Shown piece after piece: positions 1 to 9,032 of a stretch of DNA of 64,000 bases. Every line of letters begins with the position of its first letter. The stretch's first letter is position 1. The position numbers and the translations under genes were made by a program. The stretch spans positions 350,816-414,815 of the forward strand of contig NZ_JADWYK010000004.1 in assembly GCF_015773195.1 (NCBI RefSeq), written 5' to 3'. The notes under the pieces were generated by a model that saw only the letters and a program-made list of their open reading frames with translations, was not told where the DNA came from and searched no databases. The stretch comes from Hymenobacter guriensis. GTDB lineage: Bacteria > Bacteroidota > Bacteroidia > Cytophagales > Hymenobacteraceae.

Positions 1-1593
1 GGCCACCTCAACCACTTCCGGGGGCCGGTGGCGGAAGAAATGCGCCGCCAGCAGTACCAGAAAAAAACCTACGAGTTGGAGCTGTTTTTTCAGCCCACGC
101 AGTTTCCGGTAAAGCGCGGCGAAGTGGTGGCACTGTCGGGCAACACGGGGGGCTCGGCCGGACCCCACCTGCACTGGGAAGTGCGCGACGCCCAGGACAA
201 CCAGCTGAACCCGCTGCAGTGGGGCGGCTTCTCCGAAATTCAGGACCACGTAGCGCCTACCGTGCTGGCCGCCGCTGTGGAGCCGCTCAGTATTGATGGC
301 CGCGTGCAGGGCCGCTTCGAAAAGCGCCTGTTCACGCCCACCGGCGCGGCCGGCACCGGCTACTCCGTGGCCGATACCATTCCCGCCTTCGGGACCGTGG
401 GGCTGTTGCTCCAAGCTTTCGACCGGTTCGACGGGGCCTGGAACAAGAACGGGCTCTACCGGGTGTCGGTGCGCGTGAACGGGCAGCCGTTTTACACGCA
501 CACCATCACCGGTATTGGCTTTCCCGGCGAGACGCGCGAAGTAAACCAGCACATCGACTACGAGTACCTGATGACTTCGCGCCGCACCTTCGAGAAGCTG
601 TGGGTGGACGATGGCAACCGCCTGCGCCTCTACCAGACCGGCCCCACCAAAGGCAAGCTGCTGGTAGAGGCCGGCAAAATTTACGACGTGGAAATGCGCC
701 TGGAAGACGCCTACGGCAACGCCACACCCCTGCACCTGGTGCTGCGCGGGCAGGAGCCCGAGTACTGGCAAACCCGCAGCAGCGCCACCCGCAAACCCGC
801 CCTGCGCTACGAAGTGGTGCGCAATATTCTGCGGGTAACGGCAGACGATACGGCCCGCGAGGCACCTAACCTCACCCTCACGCGCGGCAACCGCCAACGG
901 CAGCTGCGCCCCAGCTACACCGACCAGGGCCGCACGGTGTACCTCTACGACCTGCGCGCCGGCCTCCCCGACTCCCTGCGCTTTCCCGGCCTGCGCCGCG
1001 CCCAGGCCTTCGACCGGGTAGCCGCTATTCCGGCCGGGCAGGAGCGCCTGTTTGCCACGCCCTTCGTTAGCCTGACTTTTGCGCCCCGCACCACTTACGA
1101 CACGCTTTACCTGCAAACCACCTACAAGGATGGCCTCTGGAAGGTACAAAGCGCCGTGACGCCCATTCAGGAAGCCCTGCGCGTGACGCTGAAGCCCGAA
1201 ATGCCGGTGACGGACAAGCAGCGCACAGCTGCCTGCCTGATTCGGGGCAACGCCCGCATCTGGCAAAGCGGCCAGTGGGAAGGCGAACAGTTCAGCTTCA
1301 ATACCCGCCTGTTCGGGCAGTTCAAGCTGGTGACGGACGTGACGCCGCCCTCGGGCCGCCTTGTGAGCAAAGGCGCCGCCGGCGTGGTGTTCAAAGTAGG
1401 CGACGACCTCTCGGGCCTGGCCAGCTACCAGCTGGAAGTGAACGGACAGTTCCGCCTCCTACGCTTCGAGCACAAGAATTCCACCCTCTTCTCCGAGCGC
1501 GACGACAAGCTGGGCCCGCCCCTGCGCGGCCCCGCCCGCCTCACTCTCCGGGACATGGCCGGCAATGAAAAGGTAATAAGCGTGACGCTGTAG
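1..1593 (+). CDS. M23 (LytM) family metallopeptidase, 5'-truncated
   Basis: The reading frame is open from the first base, so the start lies outside the window. Near the left edge the protein carries the HLHWE signature of the M23 peptidase catalytic site, preceded by a Gly-rich GNTGGSAGP stretch; the upstream Zn-binding motif must lie off the edge. M23 enzymes cut peptidoglycan cross-links in the periplasm. About 430 residues follow the catalytic motif, beta-rich and with a late 'DVTPPSGRLVSKGAAG' section, as in Bacteroidota M23 proteins with long C-terminal Ig-like regions. It converges on the next gene with a 7-base gap. Family is secure; the target bond is not. Confidence 0.85.
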   Translation, partial: GHLNHFRGPVAEEMRRQQYQKKTYELELFFQPTQFPVKRGEVVALSGNTGGSAGPHLHWEVRDAQDNQLNPLQWGGFSEIQDHVAPTVLAAAVEPLSIDGRVQGRFEKRLFTPTGAAGTGYSVADTIPAFGTVGLLLQAFDRFDGAWNKNGLYRVSVRVNGQPFYTHTITGIGFPGETREVNQHIDYEYLMTSRRTFEKLWVDDGNRLRLYQTGPTKGKLLVEAGKIYDVEMRLEDAYGNATPLHLVLRGQEPEYWQTRSSATRKPALRYEVVRNILRVTADDTAREAPNLTLTRGNRQRQLRPSYTDQGRTVYLYDLRAGLPDSLRFPGLRRAQAFDRVAAIPAGQERLFATPFVSLTFAPRTTYDTLYLQTTYKDGLWKVQSAVTPIQEALRVTLKPEMPVTDKQRTAACLIRGNARIWQSGQWEGEQFSFNTRLFGQFKLVTDVTPPSGRLVSKGAAGVVFKVGDDLSGLASYQLEVNGQFRLLRFEHKNSTLFSERDDKLGPPLRGPARLTLRDMAGNEKVISVTL

Positions 1594-1600
1594 CGGCTAC

Positions 1601-3166
1601 CTACTTTGGATTCGGGTCACCGACCAATATGCGCCCACTACGGGTCATATAGGCTTCGCGCTTAGGCTCCCAGCCCTCTTGATGTGGCTGGCCCCAGCGC
1701 ACTTTTAGCAGGCCGTTGTCGAAGGGCACGTGGTTGTAGTTATCTGGGCCGTGATACAGCAAGTCGGGTGCGTAGCCGGGTGGCGGCGGATACCGGTTTC
1801 CAGCGGGCGTTATCAGCACGGCTGGGCTGCTGGCGCTATCGTAAGCCACGAACCATCCTCCTGCTAAAGGTTGCCCCTTTGCATAGGTGGCGGTGGTTAC
1901 CCGGTGACCAGTAGGGCTAACTAACACCACACGGCTGCTATCGGCAGGAACTACCATTCCTCGGGCGGGCTTTACGTACTGCTGCTCAGGCGTCGTTGGC
2001 CGGGGCAGCCAGGTACCATTGGCGTACAGAACACCGGGCCGGTTAAGTGTGTCGGGTACAGCGGCGGAGTCGCCGGTAAACTGTTCACCCCAGCCGAAAT
2101 AACGACCTGGGAAAGCAGGCTTTCCGTCGAGGTCCAGATACTCGTACACCGACCGCTCAGCCGGACGGGGAATACTACGCCGAACGAAGCCCCGGGCATC
2201 AGGTCCATCTAGTACCTTCAGTTGCGGAGCTATGATGAACGCACCGACAGTGTCTATAAGCGCGTACAAAGGCTCTTTCCCAATACCCTCCAACGAGACG
2301 ACAGCCCGCCCGTGCGAGAAGTTAGCCGCCGTTCGGTAAGGGCCTAGTACTTGGTGCCCTCTGCGGTCTAAGAACCCCTCGGTAAAGGGCGTTTTGTATA
2401 AGGCATAATGAATTCGGCCGCTGTGGATTCGCCCAAGCCTTTCGTATTGGTAAGGCGTGAGGCGTCGACTTGCACTATCGAATAGGGCCTGTGCTGGCCC
2501 TGTCAGCGGCGCCCCACGAACCATAATAGCAGTTGAATGACGATACCGATGGCGACGCCGTCTCTCGCGCCGGAAATATTGCCATTCGCTAGGTCCACGC
2601 ACCGCATATAGCCCGGCCCCTACGTAGTAAAGCCATCCACGCCGATGATTGCGCCAGTAGCGCCAGGGAGATGGAACTTGCGCTTCCTTGTCTTGTCTGT
2701 AGGGCAGTACCTCGTATCGATACAGCGGTTCCGTGAGGCGGTGGCGGTATGGTTTAGCAACCAGGCTGCCATCGGGTTGCCGGTAGGCGGCGTATTCTGA
2801 GGGAACGACTAGGTATTGCCCGCGGGCATTCAGCCAGATTTCTGATTTACCCCAGAGTTCCATCCATCTTTCGCTTCGGCGCAGGTAAATATCCTTCACG
2901 TTTCTCCACTCTGAAACCCAAAAGGGGCCGGCGGTGGACTTTGGCTCATCCTCGAAAATCGGCCGCACGTACACCCGGCCTAAGGTGTCGGATAAACCCC
3001 AGTCGTAGTAGCCCTGATAGGGTACCAGCCCGCCCAGTGGCTGCGCTACCGGCCGCAGCCGCCGCACCCGCTGCAGCTTGTAACCACTAGGCGGGGTAGC
3101 TATTTGCGCCCAAAGCCCGAGCGGCATTAGCAGCAGAAAAACCAGACGCAGAAGATAGTTTCTCAT
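1601..3166 (-). CDS. Exported WG-repeat-like protein
   Basis: This 521-residue protein begins with a signal peptide (charged MRNYLLR, then a Leu-rich core ending LWAQ). The mature part has repeated blocks of the type 'Y-G-x-I-D-x-x-G-x-x-x-I-x-P' (for example YALIDTVGAFIIAP and FLDRRGHQVLGPYR), which resemble WG repeats that form beta-rich exported domains. I see no catalytic motif. The start ATG is at 3164-3166, just downstream (on this strand) of an AT-rich stretch. It is convergent with the M23 gene. Function is unknown; exported location is well supported, the WG assignment moderately. Confidence 0.65.
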   Translation of the reverse strand: MRNYLLRLVFLLLMPLGLWAQIATPPSGYKLQRVRRLRPVAQPLGGLVPYQGYYDWGLSDTLGRVYVRPIFEDEPKSTAGPFWVSEWRNVKDIYLRRSERWMELWGKSEIWLNARGQYLVVPSEYAAYRQPDGSLVAKPYRHRLTEPLYRYEVLPYRQDKEAQVPSPWRYWRNHRRGWLYYVGAGLYAVRGPSEWQYFRRERRRRHRYRHSTAIMVRGAPLTGPAQALFDSASRRLTPYQYERLGRIHSGRIHYALYKTPFTEGFLDRRGHQVLGPYRTAANFSHGRAVVSLEGIGKEPLYALIDTVGAFIIAPQLKVLDGPDARGFVRRSIPRPAERSVYEYLDLDGKPAFPGRYFGWGEQFTGDSAAVPDTLNRPGVLYANGTWLPRPTTPEQQYVKPARGMVVPADSSRVVLVSPTGHRVTTATYAKGQPLAGGWFVAYDSASSPAVLITPAGNRYPPPPGYAPDLLYHGPDNYNHVPFDNGLLKVRWGQPHQEGWEPKREAYMTRSGRILVGDPNPK

Positions 3167-3205
3167 TAAGATATATCGAAAAATTTATTCTTAGGCTTTC
3201 TAGGG

Positions 3206-3292
3206 CGTCATGCTGAGCTTGTCGAAGCATCTCTACTGCTTCGGTCGCACGAAACCGTTCGGTAGAGATGCTTCGACAAGCTCAGCATGACG
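3206..3292. repeat. Palindromic intergenic element, GTCATGCTGAGC type
   Basis: Two perfect 31-base arms (3206-3236 and 3262-3292) flank a 25-base loop. The outer ends read CGTCATGCTGAGC and its complement. A degenerate relative sits at 48011-48096 and a fragment near 45870. The element lies between the divergently oriented WG-repeat and lipocalin genes. It looks like a REP or MITE-type element with no coding content. Confidence 0.85.
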
Positions 3293-3424
3293 TTCTTTTT
3301 GCTTGCTGTCCACACAGCCCAGGGAATACTCCTTCATCTGCAGAGGGAGTATCGACAAGGTAGTGAATAGGCCACCCAGGGCCGCCAGCTTGCGTATAGC
3401 CGAGTTCCAACTCACCCTGTGTCT

Positions 3425-4000
3425 ATGCCTCCCATTCCCCAATTTCCCAAACAACGCCAGCCGGTACTCCTGGGTGCAGCTGCAGCCGCTATAGCCACCG
3501 GCGTAGCGGTATATGCCTACGCCCGCCGCAAGCTGCACCCACCGCTGCCCACCGTGCCCCACGTAGATCTGCACCGCTACGCCGGCCTGTGGCACGAAGT
3601 AGCCCGGCTGCCCACCCGCTTCGAGAAAGGCTGCCAGCACGTGACGGCTGAGTACAAGCTGCGCCCTGATGGCAAAGTAGCCGTGCGCAATACCTGTCAC
3701 AAGGAAGGCCTGGAAGGCCCTGTGGAAACGGCTACGGCCGTAGCCCGCGCTATCGATGCCACCAATGCCCGGCTGAAAGTGCAGTTCTTCTGGCCTTTCG
3801 AAGGCGACTATTGGATTCTGGACCTTGACCTGGCCGACTACCAGTATGCCCTGGTAGGTGAGCCCAGCCGCAAGAACCTGTGGCTGCTAAGCCGCGCCCC
3901 GCACCTGGAGCGCAACCGCCGCGACCGGCTGGTGGCCCGCGCCAAGGAGCTGGGCTTCCCCGTCGAGAACCTCATCTACACGCCCCAGCCGGAGAAGTGA
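3425..4000 (+). CDS. Lipocalin family protein (Blc-like)
   Basis: About 191 residues. After an N-terminal hydrophobic segment (roughly residues 13-30) comes VDLHRYAGLWHEVARLP, which matches the first conserved region of bacterial lipocalins (Blc: D-x-x-x-Y-x-G-x-W-Y-E-I-A-R). Later landmarks are FFWPFEGDYWILDLD and the end motif LWLLSRAPHLER. Blc binds fatty acids or lysophospholipids at the envelope. Here the anchor is a membrane segment rather than a lipobox Cys. I chose the ATG at 3425; a GTG two codons upstream (3419) is possible. The palindromic element at 3206-3292 lies upstream. Confidence 0.85.
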   Translation: MPPIPQFPKQRQPVLLGAAAAAIATGVAVYAYARRKLHPPLPTVPHVDLHRYAGLWHEVARLPTRFEKGCQHVTAEYKLRPDGKVAVRNTCHKEGLEGPVETATAVARAIDATNARLKVQFFWPFEGDYWILDLDLADYQYALVGEPSRKNLWLLSRAPHLERNRRDRLVARAKELGFPVENLIYTPQPEK

Positions 4001-4021
4001 GATAGTGAGTTGATGTTCTGC

Positions 4022-4200
4022 TGTCATTGCGAGCAGCGCGAAGCAATCCGTCCTGAACAATACCAGACCCCTTCTTCTACCAGAAAGCCCCTGACGCCAG
4101 CACGGACGTCTGGGGTTTTTCACGTATCAGGGCTTGGTACGTTGCCTAGGACGGATTGCTTCGGACACTGGCTTGATGCGCCACATGCCTCGCAATGACA
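4022..4200. repeat. Inverted-repeat element, GTCATTGCGAGC type
   Basis: The ends are TGTCATTGCGAG (4022-4033) and CTCGCAATGACA (4189-4200). Inside them GCGAAGCAATCCGTCCT (about 4038-4054) is matched by AGGACGGATTGCTTCG (4148-4163). A related element lies at 10488-10642. The 16 bases just before it (4005-4020) recur exactly at 16655-16670. It separates the lipocalin gene from bcp, whose promoter box starts 25 bases after the right end. Confidence 0.8.
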
Positions 4201-4224
4201 ACTTACCCTTTCCCCATCTCCCCT

Positions 4225-4232
4225 TACCTTCG
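4225..4232 (+). promoter_or_regulatory. Putative Bacteroidota -7 box of bcp
   Basis: TACCTTCG fits the TAnnTTTG-type -7 element of Bacteroidota housekeeping promoters with one change. Only four bases separate it from the bcp ATG, so the message would be leaderless or nearly so. No clear -33 TTG is visible. Confidence 0.4.
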
Positions 4233-4236
4233 CGGC

Positions 4237-4686
4237 ATGGCAATTCCCCACGTCGGCGAGCAGGCTCCGGCCTTCGACGCCCTAGATCAGCACGGCACCC
4301 GGCACCGCCTCCAGGACTACGCGGGCCGCAAAGTAGCCCTCTACTTCTACCCCAAAGACGACACCAGCGGCTGCACCGCCCAGGCCTGCAACCTGCGCGA
4401 CAACTATTCGGCGCTGCTGGCGGCGGGCATTCAGGTGTTGGGGGTGAGCATCGACTCGCCCCAGTCGCATCAGAAGTTTGCCGGCAAGTATGAGCTGCCT
4501 TTTCCGCTCCTCGTCGATGAAGACAAGCAGCTGGTGGAAGCCTACGGCGTGTGGCAGGAAAAATCGATGTACGGCCGCAAGTACATGGGCACGATGCGCT
4601 ACACATTTCTGCTTGACGAGCAGGGCTGTATTGAGAAGGTCATTACCAAAGTTGATACGAAGAACCACGCCGCGCAACTGCTTTGA
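4237..4686 (+). CDS. bcp: Thioredoxin-dependent thiol peroxidase (Bcp/PrxQ)
   Basis: This 149-residue peroxiredoxin reduces hydrogen peroxide and organic hydroperoxides in the cytoplasm with electrons from thioredoxin. The active-site segment DDTSGCTAQACNLRD carries the peroxidatic Cys46 and, five residues on, Cys51, the resolving Cys arrangement of the atypical two-Cys Bcp/PrxQ class. The downstream 'GVSIDSPQSHQKFAGKYELPFPLLVDE' section is also typical. I chose the ATG at 4237 because MAIPHVGEQAP begins the domain; an upstream in-frame ATG at 4195 would add 14 unlikely residues overlapping the repeat. A terminator follows. Confidence 0.93.
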   Translation: MAIPHVGEQAPAFDALDQHGTRHRLQDYAGRKVALYFYPKDDTSGCTAQACNLRDNYSALLAAGIQVLGVSIDSPQSHQKFAGKYELPFPLLVDEDKQLVEAYGVWQEKSMYGRKYMGTMRYTFLLDEQGCIEKVITKVDTKNHAAQLL

Positions 4687-4694
4687 TTTCCTTT

Positions 4695-4725
4695 GAAGCC
4701 TCGTCTTTCCGGCGGGGCTTTTTTC
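4695..4725 (+). terminator. Rho-independent terminator after bcp
   Basis: AAGCCTCG pairs with CGGGGCTT (one G-T pair) around a short loop and is followed by a run of T, nine bases after the bcp stop codon. Confidence 0.75.
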
Positions 4726-4751
4726 TGTGCGGCCTAGCCGGCCCAAGTTCC

Positions 4752-4759
4752 TACCTTTG
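4752..4759 (+). promoter_or_regulatory. Putative -7 box of the transketolase N-subunit gene
   Basis: TACCTTTG matches the Bacteroidota -7 consensus TAnnTTTG and lies 30 bases upstream of the ATG at 4790, directly after the bcp terminator. Confidence 0.5.
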
Positions 4760-4789
4760 CCTACCCTAACTTCTTCTTTCCGCCAGCCC

Positions 4790-5683
4790 ATGTCGCAGGA
4801 CACGTCTTTCGCCGCTTCTTCCGCCCCTTCCGCCACCACCTCCGTGGCCGAGCTCAAACAGATTGCCGCGCAGGTGCGGCGCGACATCGTGCGCATGGTG
4901 CACGCCGTAAACTCGGGCCACCCCGGCGGCTCTCTGGGCTGCACCGACCTGCTAGTTTCGCTCTTCTTCCGGGTGATGCAGCACACGCCCCAGCCGTTTG
5001 ATATGGATGGCCGCAACCAGGACTTGTTTTTCCTGTCGAATGGGCACATTTCGCCGGTCTTCTACTCGGTGCTGGCCCGCTCGGGTTACTTTCCGGTAAG
5101 TGAGCTGGCTACCTTCCGCAAGCTCAACTCCCGCCTCCAGGGCCACCCCGCCACCCACGAGCATTTGCCCGGCATCCGCATTGCGTCCGGCTCGCTGGGC
5201 CAGGGGCTGAGCGTAGCTACCGGCGCTGCCCAGGCCAAAAAGCTCAACCACGACCCGCGCACCGTGTTCGTGCTGATGGGCGACGGGGAGCTGGAAGAAG
5301 GACAAGTGTGGGAAGCAGCCATGTACGCGCCCCACCACAAAGTCGACAACCTCATTGCCTTCGTAGACCGCAACGGCCAGCAGATTGACGGCCCCACCGA
5401 CAAAGTGATGCACCTGGGTGACCTGCGGGCCAAGTTTGAGAGCTTCGGCTGGCGCGTGCTCGAAACCGATGGCAACGACTTCGAGAAGCTGCTTCCCACA
5501 ATTGAGGAAGCCCAGGGCCTGCTCGGCCAGGGCCAACCTGTGATGGTGCTAATGGACACGCAGATGGGCTTCGGCGTTGACTTTATGATGGGCTCCCACA
5601 AGTGGCACGGCGTAGCTCCCAACAACGAGCAGCTGGAAATGGCTCTGCAGCAGCTGGCCGTAGAAAAGGCTTCCGACTACTAA
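4790..5683 (+). CDS. Transketolase, N-terminal (thiamine diphosphate-binding) subunit
   Basis: 297 residues corresponding to the first third of a transketolase. Visible motifs are the early HAVNSGHPGGSLG, SGSLGQGLSVATG, and the ThDP/metal-binding GDGELEEGQVWEAAMYA. Together with the C-terminal subunit at 8011-8967 it would transfer two-carbon ketol units in the non-oxidative pentose phosphate pathway. The ATG at 4790 (MSQDTS) is preferred over an upstream in-frame ATG at 4727 that overlaps the promoter. Split transketolases are common, but the two genes are usually adjacent; here two unrelated genes lie between them. Confidence 0.93.
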   Translation: MSQDTSFAASSAPSATTSVAELKQIAAQVRRDIVRMVHAVNSGHPGGSLGCTDLLVSLFFRVMQHTPQPFDMDGRNQDLFFLSNGHISPVFYSVLARSGYFPVSELATFRKLNSRLQGHPATHEHLPGIRIASGSLGQGLSVATGAAQAKKLNHDPRTVFVLMGDGELEEGQVWEAAMYAPHHKVDNLIAFVDRNGQQIDGPTDKVMHLGDLRAKFESFGWRVLETDGNDFEKLLPTIEEAQGLLGQGQPVMVLMDTQMGFGVDFMMGSHKWHGVAPNNEQLEMALQQLAVEKASDY

Positions 5684-5776
5684 GCACAGCTACTGCTTTT
5701 GCCTTGCATAAGAAGCCTGGCCGGTTTCGTTTGGCTTCTTATGCACCCTTTTCTGCCTGCCGCGCCCTGCTGCCCT

Positions 5777-7183
5777 ATGTCCCACCCCGTTCGCGTCCTG
5801 TTTCTGCTGCTTTCTGGCTGGCTGTGGCTGGCCGGGCCGCTTCGTGCCCAGCAGGCTCCTCCTTCCGAACAGCCGCGCACTACCCGCATCCTCTTTGTGC
5901 TGGATGCTTCGGGCTCGATGCAGGCGCCGTGGGAAGGGCAGCAGCGCTGGGATATAGCCAAGAACCTGCTCTCGAAGATGGTAGACTCGCTCAACGCCTA
6001 CCCCAACCTGGAGCTGGCGTTGCGCGCCTACGGGCATCAGCACGACAACAAGGAAAACAACTGCGAGGACTCGCGCCTGGAAGTGCCGTTTGCGCGCAAA
6101 AACGCGGGGGCCATCAAGCAGCGGCTGCAGCAGCTGAAGCCCCAGGGCAACACGCCTATCACCTACGCCCTGCAGCAGTCGGCCGGCGACTTTCCGGCGG
6201 ATAAGTCGGCCCGCAACGTGCTCATTCTGATTACCGACGGGCTGGAGTCGTGCAAGGGCGACCCGTGCGCCACGTCCCTGGCCTTGCAGCGCAAGCGCAT
6301 CTTCCTCAAGCCGTTTGTGATTGGCATTGGAGCGGAGCGGGAGTTTGGTAAGCAGCTGGAGTGTATGGGCACCTACTATAATGCCGCCGACGTGAAGACG
6401 TTTCGCACGATTCTCAACGACGTCATTGCCCAGACGCTGGCCCGCACCACCGTAGCCGTGAACCTGACCGACGACCTGGGCCGGGGCGTGGAGTCGAACG
6501 TGAATATGACGTTCATCAACAACGTGACGGAGACGCCGGAGTACAACTACATCCACTGGCGCGACGAGAAAGGCCAGCCCGACGTGCTGGACGTGGACCC
6601 GCTGCAGAGCTACGACCTGGTGATTAATACGGTGCCGGCCGTGCGCCACCCGAACCTGGCCATCCGGCCGGGCAAGGCCAATGTGCTTAACTTCAAAGTG
6701 CCGCAGGGCACGCTGGTGCTGCAGAACCCGTTGTCCACCCTCAATGCCTACGGGCGGGTGCAGGCCGTGGTCCGGCAGGCCGGCAACCCGGTCACGCTCA
6801 TTTCCCGCTCCTTTGGCACCCGCCAAAAGCTCCTGGCCGGCAACTACGAGGTGGAGCTGCTCACGCTGCCCCGCCAGCTACGCCGCGTCACTATCACGCA
6901 GGGCCGCGAAACGGTAGTGACCTACGACGCTCCTGGCACGCTCAACATCATCAGCGACCTGAAAGGCTACGGCAGCATCTACCGCCTGAACCCCGACGAT
7001 ACCCAAACCTGGCTCTACAACCTGCCCGAGGGCGGCAGCAGCAAGATCAACCTGCCCATGCAGCCGGGCACTTACCGCCTGGTGTTTCGCACCAGCACCG
7101 CCACCGGCAGCAAGTTCACTGACACGCGCTCCTTCACCATTAGATCCGGCCAGACAACGTCGGTAAGCATTTTCGGAAAATGA
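5777..7183 (+). CDS. Exported von Willebrand factor A (VWA) domain protein
   Basis: 468 residues from the chosen ATG at 5777. A signal peptide (VLFLLLSGWLWLAGPLRAQ) is followed by ILFVLDASGSMQAPW, whose DxSGS is the metal-ion-dependent adhesion site, then further MIDAS elements in 'GNTPITYAL' and 'LILITDGLESC'. After the VWA fold come roughly 250 residues of beta-rich repeats. It probably acts in the periplasm or at the outer membrane as a binding or scaffold protein; the ligand is unknown. Its stop overlaps the next start by four bases (ATGA), so the two genes are probably translated together. Alternative start: ATG at 5741. Confidence 0.8.
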   Translation: MSHPVRVLFLLLSGWLWLAGPLRAQQAPPSEQPRTTRILFVLDASGSMQAPWEGQQRWDIAKNLLSKMVDSLNAYPNLELALRAYGHQHDNKENNCEDSRLEVPFARKNAGAIKQRLQQLKPQGNTPITYALQQSAGDFPADKSARNVLILITDGLESCKGDPCATSLALQRKRIFLKPFVIGIGAEREFGKQLECMGTYYNAADVKTFRTILNDVIAQTLARTTVAVNLTDDLGRGVESNVNMTFINNVTETPEYNYIHWRDEKGQPDVLDVDPLQSYDLVINTVPAVRHPNLAIRPGKANVLNFKVPQGTLVLQNPLSTLNAYGRVQAVVRQAGNPVTLISRSFGTRQKLLAGNYEVELLTLPRQLRRVTITQGRETVVTYDAPGTLNIISDLKGYGSIYRLNPDDTQTWLYNLPEGGSSKINLPMQPGTYRLVFRTSTATGSKFTDTRSFTIRSGQTTSVSIFGK

Positions 7184-7947
7184 GCGGGCAGCTAAAGGAA
7201 ATAGCGAGCAGTAGCTCAATTGAATTTGAGGCAGCTGAAGTGGCCGCTCAACTTGCTACAACTGGCCATGCTACGTTGCCGAACGTCTTCTCCCCCGAGG
7301 AAATAGCTGACCTACTTCATACCATCGAAACAGCCGAAGGCTCCTCGCCCAACTTCCGCCGCAGCCAGGATGTGTTTGCCATCCGCAATCTGCTGGGCGA
7401 GCTGCCCCAGCTACAGGAGCTGCTGTTGACGCCCCGGCTACGGTCGTTGCTGGCAGCCTTGTTTCCCGGCCGAACGCCACAACTCGTCAAGGCTATTTAT
7501 TTTGACAAACCGGCCGGCTCCAACTGGCTGGTGGCCTGGCACCAGGATGTGATGATAGCCGTAGACCAGCGGCTTGACTTACCCGGTTACGGCCCCTGGA
7601 GCACAAAAAACGGCGAAACCACCGTGCTGCCCCCGCGCGAAATCCTGGAAAGCATCATCACCCTGCGCCTACACCTCGACGACTGCGACGTCACCAACGG
7701 TGCCCTACGCGTGGTACCCGGCTCCCACCGCCACGGTGTCATCCCGAACGACCAGCACCCGGCTTTTACGTCCTGGGCCATACACTGCGATGTACCAGCC
7801 GGAGGCGTTATGCTGATGCAACCCCTCACGCTTCACGCGTCCAACCGCAGCACCAGCCCGCGCCCCCGCCGGGTCATCCATCTGGAGTTCAGCGCCGCTG
7901 AACTGCCCGCAGGCTTGCAGTGGCGGGAAAAGCTGCCCTTATCCTGA
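7180..7947 (+). CDS. Phytanoyl-CoA dioxygenase (PhyH) family protein
   Basis: 255 residues. The family uses Fe(II) and 2-oxoglutarate to hydroxylate small molecules. Visible marks are the HxD iron ligands in VAWHQDVMI, the GALRVVPGSHRHG block typical of PhyH proteins, the distal His in LTLHASNRS, and an Arg further on in RRVIHLEF that could bind 2-oxoglutarate. The ATG at 7180 overlaps the stop of the VWA gene. The substrate cannot be read from the sequence, and its place between the transketolase halves gives no strong functional clue. Confidence 0.85.
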   Translation: MSGQLKEIASSSSIEFEAAEVAAQLATTGHATLPNVFSPEEIADLLHTIETAEGSSPNFRRSQDVFAIRNLLGELPQLQELLLTPRLRSLLAALFPGRTPQLVKAIYFDKPAGSNWLVAWHQDVMIAVDQRLDLPGYGPWSTKNGETTVLPPREILESIITLRLHLDDCDVTNGALRVVPGSHRHGVIPNDQHPAFTSWAIHCDVPAGGVMLMQPLTLHASNRSTSPRPRRVIHLEFSAAELPAGLQWREKLPLS

Positions 7948-8010
7948 ACTCCGCGCAATACGCGTCAACCATAAAAAAATCAATTCCCTAAGGCCCCAAG
8001 ACCCTACCAC

Positions 8011-8967
8011 ATGAAAGACTTTCCCTACACTGAATCGAAAGATACCCGCAGCGGCTTTGGCGCGGGCCTGCACGAGCTGGGCAAAACCAACCCCAATGTG
8101 GTAGCCCTGTGCGCCGACCTCATTGGCTCCCTCAAGATGGATGCCTTCGTGAAGGACTTTCCCGAGCGGTTTTTCCAGGTAGGCATTGCCGAGGCCAACA
8201 TGATGGGCCTGGCGGCCGGCCTCACCATCGGGGGCAAAATTCCCTTCACCGGCACCTTCGCCAACTTCTCGACGGGCCGCGTCTACGACCAGATCCGCCA
8301 GAGCATTGCCTACTCGGGCAAGAACGTAAAGATCTGCGCTTCGCACGCCGGCCTCACCCTGGGCGAAGATGGCGCCACCCACCAGATCTTGGAAGACATC
8401 GGGCTGATGAAGATGCTGCCCCACATGACCGTCATCAACCCCTGCGACTACAACCAGACCAAGGCCGCCACGCTGGCCATTGCCGAGCACGAAGGCCCCG
8501 TGTACCTGCGCTTCGGCCGCCCGGTTGTTCCCAACTTCACCCCCGCCGACCAGACGTTTGAAATCGGCAAGGGCATTGTGCTCAACGAGGGCGCCGACGT
8601 GAGCATTTTCGCCACGGGCCACCTGGTGTGGAAGGCCATCCAGGCCGGCAAGCTGCTGGCGGAGAAAGGCATCAACGCCGAAATCATCAACCTGCACACC
8701 ATCAAGCCGCTGGATGCGCAGCTGGTGCTGGAGTCGGCGCGCAAGACGCGCTGCGTGGTGACGGCGGAGGAACACCAGATGAACGGCGGCCTCGGCGACT
8801 CCATTGCCCAACTCTTGGCCCGCGAGGAGCCCTTGCCCCTGGAAATGGTAGCCGTAAACGACTCCTTCGGTGAGTCCGGCACGCCCGACCAGCTGATGGA
8901 AAAATACGAGCTCAACGAAGCCGCCATCGTGCGCGCCGTGGAGAAAGTAATGGCGCGGCGGAAGTAG
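8011..8967 (+). CDS. Transketolase, C-terminal (pyrimidine-binding) subunit
   Basis: 318 residues covering the pyrimidine-binding and C-terminal domains of transketolase. Landmarks are [19 protein letters not shown], with the conserved Glu that activates ThDP, then [21 protein letters not shown], and the C-terminal domain with [14 protein letters not shown] and [15 protein letters not shown]. It should form an active enzyme with the subunit at 4790-5683. The gene starts 63 bases after the PhyH gene, so it may be read as the fourth gene of a tkt-N/VWA/PhyH/tkt-C unit. A strong hairpin ends the unit. Confidence 0.93.
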   Translation: MKDFPYTESKDTRSGFGAGLHELGKTNPNVVALCADLIGSLKMDAFVKDFPERFFQVGIAEANMMGLAAGLTIGGKIPFTGTFANFSTGRVYDQIRQSIAYSGKNVKICASHAGLTLGEDGATHQILEDIGLMKMLPHMTVINPCDYNQTKAATLAIAEHEGPVYLRFGRPVVPNFTPADQTFEIGKGIVLNEGADVSIFATGHLVWKAIQAGKLLAEKGINAEIINLHTIKPLDAQLVLESARKTRCVVTAEEHQMNGGLGDSIAQLLAREEPLPLEMVAVNDSFGESGTPDQLMEKYELNEAAIVRAVEKVMARRK

Positions 8968-8985
8968 GGTTTAACTACTTCTCAT

Positions 8986-9032
8986 AAACACAACGTCCCG
9001 GCTGCAGCAACTGCAGCCGGGACGTTGTGTTT
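8986..9032. terminator. Bidirectional terminator, 22-bp perfect stem
   Basis: Arms 8986-9007 and 9011-9032 are perfectly complementary with a CAA loop. The left arm begins AAACA and the right ends TGTTT, so both strands finish in a T-rich run. It sits between the convergent tkt C-subunit gene and the minus-strand gene, and overlaps the latter's stop codon. Confidence 0.9.
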
